Below, one piece after another: positions 25,615 to 32,643 of a stretch of 32,718 nucleotides of DNA. Position 1 is the first letter of the stretch, and every line of letters starts with the position of its first letter. Below the pieces are notes generated by a model. It saw nothing but the letters and a program-made list of their open reading frames with translations, searched no databases and was not told the DNA's origin. The position numbers and the translations under genes are program-made. This DNA is from Flavobacterium sp. (GTDB taxonomy: Bacteria > Bacteroidota > Bacteroidia > Flavobacteriales > Flavobacteriaceae), in assembly GCA_030153045.1 (NCBI GenBank), contig JASLID010000018.1, positions 1-32,718 of the forward strand, read 5' to 3'.

Positions 25615-28600
25615 ATGAAAGTAGAACCAACTTCTAAAGCGACGCCTCCAAAGTCTAAAAATCCATTTTTTGGAGTTAAGAAAAAAATGGATGCTAAGCT
25701 AAATAAAGCCCAAAAGAGGGCTGTCACGCCTATTGATGTAAAGAAAAAACCCAAAAAAGCTAAGGATAAGGAAACTAAAAAAACAGCTATTCAGTCTCTG
25801 CAAAAGCCGGTTAAGGAAATAAAATCGACATCTACAAAATACCAAAAACATAAAGATCCTGAGGTAGTAAAAAAAGAAACCCAGGATGCAGCCATTTTGC
25901 CGTCTGAAAAAGCAAATAAAGCGGTAGCCCACAGAAGTCAAGTGGATACGATGGATTCACAGACTGTAGATTCTAAAAAGTTTGATAAAGAAAATTTCAG
26001 AAAAAATTTAAAGGAAGAAATCAATAAAACCATTGAAAGCAAAGAGGAAGCCAAGAGTGTTAGGGATAACGGAGTAGATGAATCCACCACGAAAAATATT
26101 GGAGAATCTTTAGAAAAAGAGAAGAGCATTGCTGGTGGAAAAGTAGAGCAAAGTGCTATAAAACCGCCTGAATTACCGAAAGCCCCAACCGACGAAACCA
26201 CTCTGGAAGAGCCAAAAGGACTGGTGAAAGAACTTCCGGAAGCCAAAACGACTACGGAATATAAAGCGGCATTGGCACCCAAAAAGAGACCTGATGAAGA
26301 AACAGACCTAACGACTGAGACGAAAGTGTTGGGTGATGAGTACAAACAAAACAATCTCTCTCAGGAAAAACTGCAAAACAGTGATGAACCAAAGTTTATT
26401 CAGGCAGACAACCAAAAGCAGGACTCCGAAACCAAAGCGCAGGAACTGACGGATCAAACCAGAAAGAATGAAGCCAAAACGATTGGCAATACGCAGTCCG
26501 GAAGCATAAAGGCCATGAATGGAGCCTATAACACAATGCTGCTGAATAATACGACAGTTAAAGGCGGAAGGTTTGATAAGCAAAAAGAGAAAAGTGCCGA
26601 AGAAAATAAAATTAGAAGTGATGTAAGCCGTGACTTAGATCTCATGTATAAACACACAAACGGTTTGGTACTGGCTGCTTTTACGGCCATTGATACTTAT
26701 GTGGAAAAAGTTTTTGGGTTGAGTCTGACGACGAATCTGGATAAATTTTCAAGAAGAGTAGCCAAACTCCTTAGCGCGAATACGGGTGTTTGGAATAACA
26801 TTAAGGCGACTGTAAAAAATGATGATCTGTTAAGCGAGATTCAGATTTTTGATATTGCGAAAAAGGAATTTATCGACGATATGAAAGACCCGACAGATTA
26901 TTTGGTCAATACCGTTGATTTTCATCTGACAGCAGCTAATGATGCAATTAAAAAAGGAAAAGAGGAAGTTGATAAGTACTGGAAGACTCAATCGGATGAA
27001 ACCAAAAGGATTGCAGGAGATATACTCACAGATACCGAAACAAAATTTCAGGAATTGGAAAACTCGGTTGAAAGTAAAGAAGGGGAAGTAATAGAAAAGG
27101 TTACGGAGAAATTCAGTGCTGCTTTAGACGAAATGGATGCCCGTTTTGAAAAAGCAAAAGAAGAAAACAAAAGCTGGCTCGACCGTGCGATTGATGCTGT
27201 CAAAGCTGTCATTAACACGATCATTGACTTAAAAAATGCGATTCAGGCAGTAGCCCGAAAAGCCGCTAAATATGCAGAACAGATTATCGATGATCCCATT
27301 ACTTTCTTTGGAAACCTGAGTGATGGCGTAGGATTAGGTTTTACAAATTTCAAAAACAACATTGATAAACATTTAATAAAAGGCGTTTTAGAATGGCTGA
27401 CCGGTTCTATGGCCGGCTCTGAAATCATCTTGCCCAAAGAGCTGAACCTGGAAGGGATAACGAGTCTGGTGTTGCAGATATTAGGCATCAGCATCAAAAA
27501 AATTAAAGGATTAGTGATTGATATCATCGGGAAAGAACGCTTCGAATTTATTGAAAAAGGAGTCGATGCCGGAATTGCTGCCGGAAATAATATTTTGAAC
27601 ATGTTCAAGATCCTGAACGAAAAAGGACTGACCGGACTTTGGGAATTTATCAAAGAAGAGTTTAGTGACCTGAAGGAAATGCTGATTGAAAATGTAAAAA
27701 CATTTGTGGTGGAAACCATCACCCGAAAAGCCGTAGAATTCCTATTGTCGTTATTGATTCCCGGAGCAGGATTCATCAGAGCGGCGCAATTGCTGATTAA
27801 ATTTGTGATTACCTTATTCCAGAAAGCAGCTCAAATCGTAAAAATAATAGACGGAATTTTAGATTCTTTCGGGAATATATTAAGAAAAGATATTGGCGGA
27901 GCAGCTGCGATAGTCGAGAATGTACTGAGCGGATTCTTAAGTTTAGCCATTAGTTTCCTAGCGGCGGTACTTGGTTTGGATGGTATTGTGGGAAAGGTTC
28001 AGAAATTCATTCAACAGAAAATCAGACCAAAGATTGATCAGGTACTAAATAAAATTGCCCAGAAAATCAAGCAAGTTATTACTAAAATAGGTTTGACCAA
28101 GCTCATTGACAAATCGATGAAAGCGGTAGAGAAAGGAAAAGCCTGGGTGGATAAAAAGAAGAAAAAAGCCAAAGAAAAAGCCAAAGAGTTAGGGGATAAA
28201 GTATTGATCTTTTTGGGATTCAAAAAGAAGTTTTCGATGGGTAGCGAAACCCATACCCTTCTTTTTGAGGAGAAAGGAGGCAAGCCTGTTTTTTATGTGC
28301 ATAGTACCCCTTCTAAATATAAAGATTTCATTAAGGATGTTACTTTTAAAGACAAGTACACCCGAGGTAAAAACGTAAACGATAAATACGGTAAAACCAC
28401 TCCTGCAGAAACAGCAAAAGAAGCAGGAAAAACAGTGGATACCGAGTTGGGTAAATACGAAAAAACACCGAATGAAGACAGAAAAAAATGGGGGAATGAC
28501 CTGATTGTCCATATGAATAATATTGCAGATGTGATATCAAAATATGCAGAGGTTGGCGATAAGGAAAAAGATGTGCCGAGTATCGTGGAATGGTCACCGC

Positions 28601-29169
28601 TTAATCCGAAAGGATTGGGAAAAAAAGTGGAAGCCAAACAGCTTTCTTCTAATTATATTGAAGGTCAGGAAACAGGGGAGCAGAAAGACGGTGGTGGCTT
28701 GACCGATGAATGGGATATCATTAGCCAGAACAAAGGAAATAATTCTTCTTATTATTATGTGAGGGGGCATCTTTTGAATGCTAAAGTGGGAGGAATAGTA
28801 AACAATACGAATTTGACTCCACTTTCAAAAGACACCAATAAAGAGCATTTGAAGAATGTGGAAAGAGATGCTAAGAAGATTGTTACCGGAAGAAAATCGG
28901 CAAGCGATTCGAAATCGAAGAACAGTATTATACGCTATTCTGTAGAAGCTATTTACGGCCAACATCCAAAACGTGACCTGAAAAACCTTAGTGCGAAGCG
29001 ACAACAGATTAGCGATGTAGAAGAGACGAAAGGAGTGGTTCCAACCTCTATAAAATTCAGCCTGAAGAAATTGATGGTGGAAGACGATAAGGTAGTTGTG
29101 GATCCGGATTTTGATGAAATCAGTGATAGTATTCCGAACGAGTTACCGCCGGTTATTAAGGTGAAATAG
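25615..29169 (+). CDS. Putative eCIS cargo toxin with C-terminal DNA/RNA non-specific endonuclease domain
   Basis: A 1184-residue multidomain protein with no signal peptide. Residues 1-300 are Lys/Glu/Thr-rich and look disordered, with an early SKNPFFGVKKK stretch. Residues 300-560 are helical and coiled-coil-like. Residues about 585-800 form a hydrophobic helical core (W594-L-T-G, LPKELNLEGITSLVLQILGI, LLSLLIPGAGFIRAAQLLIKF, LSLAISFLAAVLGL) resembling the core of large eCIS-associated (DUF4157-type) proteins. A Lys-rich linker follows. The C-terminal domain holds VRGH (H1052) and NLTPLSKDTNKEHLKNVE (1066-1083), which lines up with the Serratia nuclease catalytic segment; H1052, N1075 and E1083 match base, metal ligand and acid. 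The usual Asp of DRGH is Val. No DUF4157 HExxH motif and no adjacent immunity gene were seen. Delivery by the particle is inferred from context. Confidence 0.82.
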   Translation: MKVEPTSKATPPKSKNPFFGVKKKMDAKLNKAQKRAVTPIDVKKKPKKAKDKETKKTAIQSLQKPVKEIKSTSTKYQKHKDPEVVKKETQDAAILPSEKANKAVAHRSQVDTMDSQTVDSKKFDKENFRKNLKEEINKTIESKEEAKSVRDNGVDESTTKNIGESLEKEKSIAGGKVEQSAIKPPELPKAPTDETTLEEPKGLVKELPEAKTTTEYKAALAPKKRPDEETDLTTETKVLGDEYKQNNLSQEKLQNSDEPKFIQADNQKQDSETKAQELTDQTRKNEAKTIGNTQSGSIKAMNGAYNTMLLNNTTVKGGRFDKQKEKSAEENKIRSDVSRDLDLMYKHTNGLVLAAFTAIDTYVEKVFGLSLTTNLDKFSRRVAKLLSANTGVWNNIKATVKNDDLLSEIQIFDIAKKEFIDDMKDPTDYLVNTVDFHLTAANDAIKKGKEEVDKYWKTQSDETKRIAGDILTDTETKFQELENSVESKEGEVIEKVTEKFSAALDEMDARFEKAKEENKSWLDRAIDAVKAVINTIIDLKNAIQAVARKAAKYAEQIIDDPITFFGNLSDGVGLGFTNFKNNIDKHLIKGVLEWLTGSMAGSEIILPKELNLEGITSLVLQILGISIKKIKGLVIDIIGKERFEFIEKGVDAGIAAGNNILNMFKILNEKGLTGLWEFIKEEFSDLKEMLIENVKTFVVETITRKAVEFLLSLLIPGAGFIRAAQLLIKFVITLFQKAAQIVKIIDGILDSFGNILRKDIGGAAAIVENVLSGFLSLAISFLAAVLGLDGIVGKVQKFIQQKIRPKIDQVLNKIAQKIKQVITKIGLTKLIDKSMKAVEKGKAWVDKKKKKAKEKAKELGDKVLIFLGFKKKFSMGSETHTLLFEEKGGKPVFYVHSTPSKYKDFIKDVTFKDKYTRGKNVNDKYGKTTPAETAKEAGKTVDTELGKYEKTPNEDRKKWGNDLIVHMNNIADVISKYAEVGDKEKDVPSIVEWSPLNPKGLGKKVEAKQLSSNYIEGQETGEQKDGGGLTDEWDIISQNKGNNSSYYYVRGHLLNAKVGGIVNNTNLTPLSKDTNKEHLKNVERDAKKIVTGRKSASDSKSKNSIIRYSVEAIYGQHPKRDLKNLSAKRQQISDVEETKGVVPTSIKFSLKKLMVEDDKVVVDPDFDEISDSIPNELPPVIKVK

Positions 29170-29215
29170 AGGTGTGTAAAAAGCAAATAACAAAACACAA
29201 ATTACAAAGAAGAAG

Positions 29216-30490
29216 ATGCCATTTAAAGCACTAAAGAAATACATTACAGCACAACTTTCGGAGAAGAAATCGGGGGAGGTTTATGATTTTCAAAACTCTT
29301 TTGGAGAGGCTCTACAGCGAGAAACTTCGCATGATGAAGCGGTTATTCTGCTGATTGCGCTGGTGCCACATGTGCTCCCGGATTTTTTTGATGAGGTGAT
29401 TAAAAAACTGCATCCGGAAGGAGGAGATTTGCCGGAATTTGGAGGGGTAAGAGAAGGGAATCACCGGGGATTACTGCCTACAGGCGAAACGATTTTGCAT
29501 GTTTTGGCCAAAGATAATTTGAATTACCGACTCGAAATTCAGCAGTTGTTTTCCCAAGAGCATTGGTTTTTTAAGGAAAATGTACTGCTTTTGGAAGATG
29601 TTAAAAATGGGGAGCCATTAATGAGCGGGAAGCTAGTCCTTCCGAGGGAGATGGTGCATTTGCTTTGTTATGGGGAAAAGCTGAAGCCTAAATTCAGCAG
29701 TCATTTTCCAGCGAAGGAAGTCAATACTTTGATGGAATGGAGTGATTTGGTGGTGAATGAATCGGTGCATTTACAGATAAACCAGATTAAGCTTTGGGTG
29801 AAGCATCATGAGGCGTTGTTGGAAGATTGGGGGATGCGGAAACACATTCTTCCGGGATTTCGGACGTTGTTTTATGGTCCACCGGGAACCGGAAAAACAT
29901 TGACGGCTGCGCTTATTGGGAAGGAGTTTAACCGACCAGTGTATCGAATCGATCTGTCTCAGGTGGTTTCTAAATATATAGGAGAAACGGAGCAGAATCT
30001 GGAAAAGATATTCAATTTGGCCGAAAACAAAGACTGGATTTTACTGTTTGATGAAGCTGATGCGCTATTTGGGAAAAGAACCAGCACGAAATCATCTAAT
30101 GACCGTTATGCGAATCAGGAAGTGAGTTATTTGTTGCAGCGTGTGGAGCGTTTTAACGGATTGGTTATCCTGACTTCTAATTTTAAAAATAACATTGACG
30201 ATGCTTTTTTGCGACGTTTTAATTCGATTATTCAATTTTCGAAACCGAATCTAGAGGAGCGCATTAGGTTATGGATACTTGCTCTTCCGAAAAGGGCTAT
30301 TGTTGCAACGGATCTGGTGGAGCAGTTGGCCACACATTATGAACTGACCGGAGCTCAGATTGTTTCGGCCATTATGCATGCTTCGCTTTTGGCTTTGGAA
30401 GAAGAAACAAAGGATTTGTCGAAAGAGAATTTACTATTGGGGATTAAAGCGGAGTTCGATAAGGAAGAACGACAGTTTAATTTAGTTTAG
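29216..30490 (+). CDS. AAA+ ATPase of the eCIS (Afp15-like)
   Basis: A 424-residue protein. The N-terminal helical domain (1-190) is eCIS-specific. The AAA+ module has Walker A GPPGTGKT (221-228), Walker B LLFDEADALFGKR (D279-E280), a second region DRYANQEVSYLLQRVE, sensor-1 VILTSN, and an Arg-finger/sensor region FLRRFNSIIQF. Afp15/Pvc15 family ATPases are needed for particle assembly or cargo handling but are not in the mature particle. It is the last gene of the operon, 46 bases after the cargo gene. Its coding strand is visibly richer in G than its neighbours. Confidence 0.93.
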   Translation: MPFKALKKYITAQLSEKKSGEVYDFQNSFGEALQRETSHDEAVILLIALVPHVLPDFFDEVIKKLHPEGGDLPEFGGVREGNHRGLLPTGETILHVLAKDNLNYRLEIQQLFSQEHWFFKENVLLLEDVKNGEPLMSGKLVLPREMVHLLCYGEKLKPKFSSHFPAKEVNTLMEWSDLVVNESVHLQINQIKLWVKHHEALLEDWGMRKHILPGFRTLFYGPPGTGKTLTAALIGKEFNRPVYRIDLSQVVSKYIGETEQNLEKIFNLAENKDWILLFDEADALFGKRTSTKSSNDRYANQEVSYLLQRVERFNGLVILTSNFKNNIDDAFLRRFNSIIQFSKPNLEERIRLWILALPKRAIVATDLVEQLATHYELTGAQIVSAIMHASLLALEEETKDLSKENLLLGIKAEFDKEERQFNLV

Positions 30491-30507
30491 TAAATCAATA
30501 AGACATA

Positions 30508-30537
30508 AAAAAAGGGCGTTTCATTGAAACGCCCTTT
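30508..30537 (-). terminator. Strong terminator between the eCIS operon and the Cys-rich gene
   Basis: A perfect stem AAAGGGCGTTTC/GAAACGCCCTTT with a 3-base loop. On the minus strand it is followed by T7, making it a strong intrinsic terminator for the gene at 30547-30852. On the plus strand only TTTCT follows the stem, so it may also end the eCIS operon, but less efficiently. Confidence 0.88.
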
Positions 30538-30546
30538 CTAAATTAA

Positions 30547-30852
30547 TTAGGCTTTTGTTTTCGATTTTTTACAATCTCCACAACATGCACTGTTGGTTTT
30601 ACAGGATTCTTTATCGCCTTTAGATGAAAGTGCTTTTGCTTTATGATCTGCACAGCATTTCGTTTTTTCAGCTTCTGCTATTAGGCAACACGTTGGATTT
30701 CCCATATCGCATGTCTTTTTTGTGTCTTTGTAGGCTGTTTTTTTATCCATTACACAACAAGCAGTTTTATTAGTTGTTGATTTGGTTTCCTGTGCACTTG
30801 CCATTCCGGTAAATGCAAAAAGGAATACTATAATTATGATTGAATTTTTCAT
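30547..30852 (-). CDS. Small exported Cys-rich protein
   Basis: A 101-residue protein with a clear signal peptide (MKNSIIIIVFLFAFTGMASAQ, cleavage after about residue 20). The mature part of about 80 residues is Lys-rich with eleven Cys in CC and CxxC-like arrangements: TACCVM, TCDMG, TCCLI, KCCADH, SCKT, ACCGDC. It resembles small periplasmic metal-binding or disulfide-rich proteins, but no named family was recognised. It is convergent with the eCIS operon and faces the same terminator, so it is not part of that operon. Confidence 0.72.
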   Translation of the reverse strand: MKNSIIIIVFLFAFTGMASAQETKSTTNKTACCVMDKKTAYKDTKKTCDMGNPTCCLIAEAEKTKCCADHKAKALSSKGDKESCKTNSACCGDCKKSKTKA

Positions 30853-30968
30853 GTTTTTAACTATTTAAATTATTTTTTTAAGATTAGCCTATAGCAAAAT
30901 ACGCTATTACAATGTTGCATAATAATAGGGAGCTAAAAGCTATAGCTGGAATTTTATATAAAAATGAT

Positions 30969-31295
30969 TTAAATATATTTTGGCGGATGCCAGATATCAA
31001 AAGGCCTTAAAGAAAGGAAAAGCTCTTTAAGGATGAAGTTGTTTTTAAGTGTTGATTCAAATTCAAATTGAATTGAATTCTTCTGCGTTGGAGGCAGAAA
31101 TACGGGAATTTTACAACAGGAAGAGGTGAAACAGTTTTCTTTTTCACAACCATCAGAATCTTTTTTGGACTCAGTGCTTTTTGAACAGGATGATCCGCAT
31201 TGTTCTGATGAGAATTTGGCATACAGCATGGTGGCAATTGGCGCTATAGTCAAAGCCATAAAGTGAAAACATAGTATAAATGCTAAATACCTCAT
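30969..31295 (-). CDS. Small membrane-associated or exported Cys-rich protein (DUF6660-like)
   Basis: 108 residues from the ATG at 31295 (MRYLAFILCFHFMALTIAP). An in-frame ATG at 31322 would add MPFFTIFVV, but a -7 box lies between the two, so the shorter form is preferred. A hydrophobic N-terminus (signal peptide or anchor, residues 1-24) is followed by a Cys-rich stretch (EQCGSSCSKSTESKKDSDG, then C-x4-C-x4-CC). The C-terminus ends in an aromatic/Pro motif, FDIWHPPKYI. The layout resembles DUF6660-type small proteins of Flavobacteria, some of which sit beside metal-uptake genes; this is a weak match. It is in the same direction as the Cys-rich gene at 30547, 117 bases away. Confidence 0.6.
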   Translation of the reverse strand: MRYLAFILCFHFMALTIAPIATMLYAKFSSEQCGSSCSKSTESKKDSDGCEKENCFTSSCCKIPVFLPPTQKNSIQFEFESTLKNNFILKELFLSLRPFDIWHPPKYI

Positions 31296-31300
31296 TACTA

Positions 31301-31308
31301 CAAATATA
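31301..31308 (-). promoter_or_regulatory. -7 promoter box upstream of the second Cys-rich gene
   Basis: The minus strand reads TATATTTG, a full TAnnTTTG match, only 5 bases before the preferred ATG at 31295. Transcription would then start at or very near the start codon, giving a leaderless or near-leaderless mRNA. No -33 element was found at normal spacing. Confidence 0.4.
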
Positions 31309-31382
31309 GTGAAAAATGGCAATTATGTAACAGATTAAATAAATTCGTATAACGCTCAAAACCAATAGTTTAATAACTTTAT

Positions 31383-31399
31383 TTGGCATAAATCTTGCA
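31383..31399 (+). promoter_or_regulatory. Sigma-54 (-24/-12) promoter for the DUF6600-type gene
   Basis: TTGGCATAAATCTTGCA matches the RpoN consensus TGGCAY-N5-TTGCW. The invariant GG (31385-31386) and GC (31397-31398) are separated by exactly 10 bases. Transcription would start near 31410, before both candidate start codons (31422 and 31449). Sigma-54 promoters require an enhancer-binding activator, so the downstream gene is probably induced by a specific signal. Confidence 0.72.
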
Positions 31400-31448
31400 G
31401 ATGTTCAATTGGAATTGAATAATGAAAGATAATTTAAATACAAAAGTT

Positions 31449-32594
31449 ATGAAAACAATAAGAAAAGTTACAATTCTATTGATTCTGTTTATTGGAATGA
31501 TAGGAGTAGCACCGCAAAAGGCAACTGCGCAAGTGTCGGTAAGCTTTCAGTTGTTTTATGATAATTTGAGTCCATACGGAAATTGGATAGACAATCCCAA
31601 TTATGGGTATGTTTGGGTACCTAATGTACCTTATGGATTTGCGCCTTATAGAACAAACGGTTATTGGGTATATACAGAAGTGGGATGGACCTGGGTTTCT
31701 AATTATTCATGGGGATGGGCACCATTTCATTACGGACGTTGGTTTTATGATTCCTATTACGGATGGGTTTGGGTTCCAGATACCTATTGGGCTCCAGCTT
31801 GGGTCGCTTGGCGTTATTATGATGGATATTACGGTTGGGCTGCGATAGGTCCCGGTGTCAGTCTTACCCTTGCTTATAGTAGTGGCTATAATGTGCCTTA
31901 TAATCATTGGGTTTTTGTAAGAGAAGGAGATTTTGGTAGAAGAAATATTAGTAACTACTATGTAAGTACTTCTAACAATACCACTATTATAAATAAATCG
32001 AGAGTGATTAATAACATTTATACAGATAAGGTAACTCAGGTGCGATACAATGCAGGACCGGATAGAAGCGATGTGCAAAAAAGAAGTAAAGCTGCTATTG
32101 CACAAGTCAATCTGAAGGAAAGAAACAAGCCAGGTCAAAGCATGTCTCGAAACGAATTACAATTGTATAAACCACGAATTGAAAAAAGTGGAAATGATGA
32201 TAAAAGAACAGCTCCGGCCAAGGTATTGAAACAAAATGATATTAAACCGATTACCGAAAGAAGAAGTGTTGCGCAACCCAATAGAGAAATAAAAAGAGAG
32301 AAAGAACCACAAATGAAGCAACCTTCAAGACAACCGGAAAGTCGTGAACGTGAAATAATTCCGCAACAAAGAAGACAGGAAACTCAAATGCAACGTGGTA
32401 AAGAACAGGAAATGCAACGACGCGCGAATGAGCCTATTCGACAACAAGGGGGTGTTGAGAAGCAACGTAACGAACAACCAATGCAACAGGAACGAAATAT
32501 CCCTCAAATGCGCCGTCAAGAGATGCCGCAACAACGCGGGAATAATGCAGAACAACGTCCTATGCGACAAAAACGGGAACATAATAACAAGTAG
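31449..32594 (+). CDS. Exported Trp/Tyr-rich DUF6600-type protein with basic Gln/Arg-rich tail
   Basis: 381 residues from the ATG at 31449 (MKTIRKVTILLILFIGM). The alternative ATG at 31422 adds nine residues ahead of a normal signal peptide. Cleavage is likely after KATA. The mature N-terminal region (about 35-150) is dense in Trp and Tyr with repeats such as YGYVWVPNVPYGFAPY, WTWVSNYSWGWAPFHYGRW and YYGWVWVPDTYWAPAWVAW, the DUF6600 pattern. A linker region and a tail of about 150 residues follow, low-complexity and rich in Arg, Gln, Glu and Met (MQRGKEQEMQRR, QMRRQEMPQQRG), highly basic and probably disordered. It is placed behind a sigma-54 promoter and ends at a bidirectional terminator. 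Envelope function is likely; the exact role is unknown. Confidence 0.78.
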   Translation: MKTIRKVTILLILFIGMIGVAPQKATAQVSVSFQLFYDNLSPYGNWIDNPNYGYVWVPNVPYGFAPYRTNGYWVYTEVGWTWVSNYSWGWAPFHYGRWFYDSYYGWVWVPDTYWAPAWVAWRYYDGYYGWAAIGPGVSLTLAYSSGYNVPYNHWVFVREGDFGRRNISNYYVSTSNNTTIINKSRVINNIYTDKVTQVRYNAGPDRSDVQKRSKAAIAQVNLKERNKPGQSMSRNELQLYKPRIEKSGNDDKRTAPAKVLKQNDIKPITERRSVAQPNREIKREKEPQMKQPSRQPESREREIIPQQRRQETQMQRGKEQEMQRRANEPIRQQGGVEKQRNEQPMQQERNIPQMRRQEMPQQRGNNAEQRPMRQKREHNNK

Positions 32595-32612
32595 TGAAAT
32601 AAGAGCATAAAA

Positions 32613-32639
32613 AAAGCCTGACAGTAATGTCAGGCTTTT
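32613..32639. terminator. Bidirectional terminator between the DUF6600-type gene and tRNA-Asn
   Basis: A perfect stem AAAGCCTGACA/TGTCAGGCTTT with a GTAA-type loop (32613-32639). The minus strand has T7 after the stem (for tRNA-Asn) and the plus strand TTTT (for the DUF6600-type gene). Confidence 0.9.
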
Positions 32640-32643
32640 AAAG

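Larger units (their letters stand above)
7390..30490 (+). other. Extracellular contractile injection system (eCIS) gene cluster
   Basis: Sixteen co-directional genes have gaps of at most about 180 bases, mostly 0-50, with one ATGA overlap. They encode the parts of a headless contractile tail: cap, sheath, two tubes, adaptor, spike, PAAR tip, gp25, two large baseplate proteins, tape measure, AAA+ ATPase, plus accessory and cargo genes. Gene content (DUF4255, DUF5908, LysM-type CIS tube protein, CIS tape-measure family, AAA+) matches the Afp/PVC/MAC/AlgoCIS class rather than phage or classical T6SS. A single sheath gene is present, unlike Afp/PVC, which carry three. No separate tail-fibre gene was recognised. 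Confidence 0.93.

Noticed and set aside
27243..27776. 177-residue minus-strand open frame
   Set aside because: It is antisense to the conserved helical core of the toxin gene, with no start context or recognisable domain. Other reverse-strand frames in 8000-30500 were dismissed for the same reason.
27690..28000. True transmembrane segments making the toxin a membrane protein
   Set aside because: The hydrophobic stretches (LLSLLIPGAGFIRA, LSLAISFLAAVLGL) are interrupted by charged helices and belong to a core also seen in soluble-looking eCIS proteins. A membrane-interacting role at the target cannot be excluded, but stable integration is not supported.
25615..29169. DUF4157 metallopeptidase-like domain in the toxin
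   Set aside because: Expected from its resemblance to other large eCIS proteins, but no HExxH motif is present anywhere in the 1184 residues.
7390..30490. Prophage or complete phage tail module
   Set aside because: No capsid, portal, terminase, integrase or lysis genes, and DUF4255, DUF5908, CIS tape-measure and AAA+ genes point to an eCIS.
7390..30490. Classical type VI secretion system (subtype i-iii)
   Set aside because: No TssJ, TssL, TssM, ClpV or split TssB/TssC sheath; the sheath is a single phage-type protein and the ATPase is Afp15-like.
31171..31389. 72-residue minus-strand frame overlapping the Cys-rich gene
   Set aside because: It is in a different frame from the signal-peptide-bearing gene at 30969-31295, spans the sigma-54 promoter, and has no coherent features.
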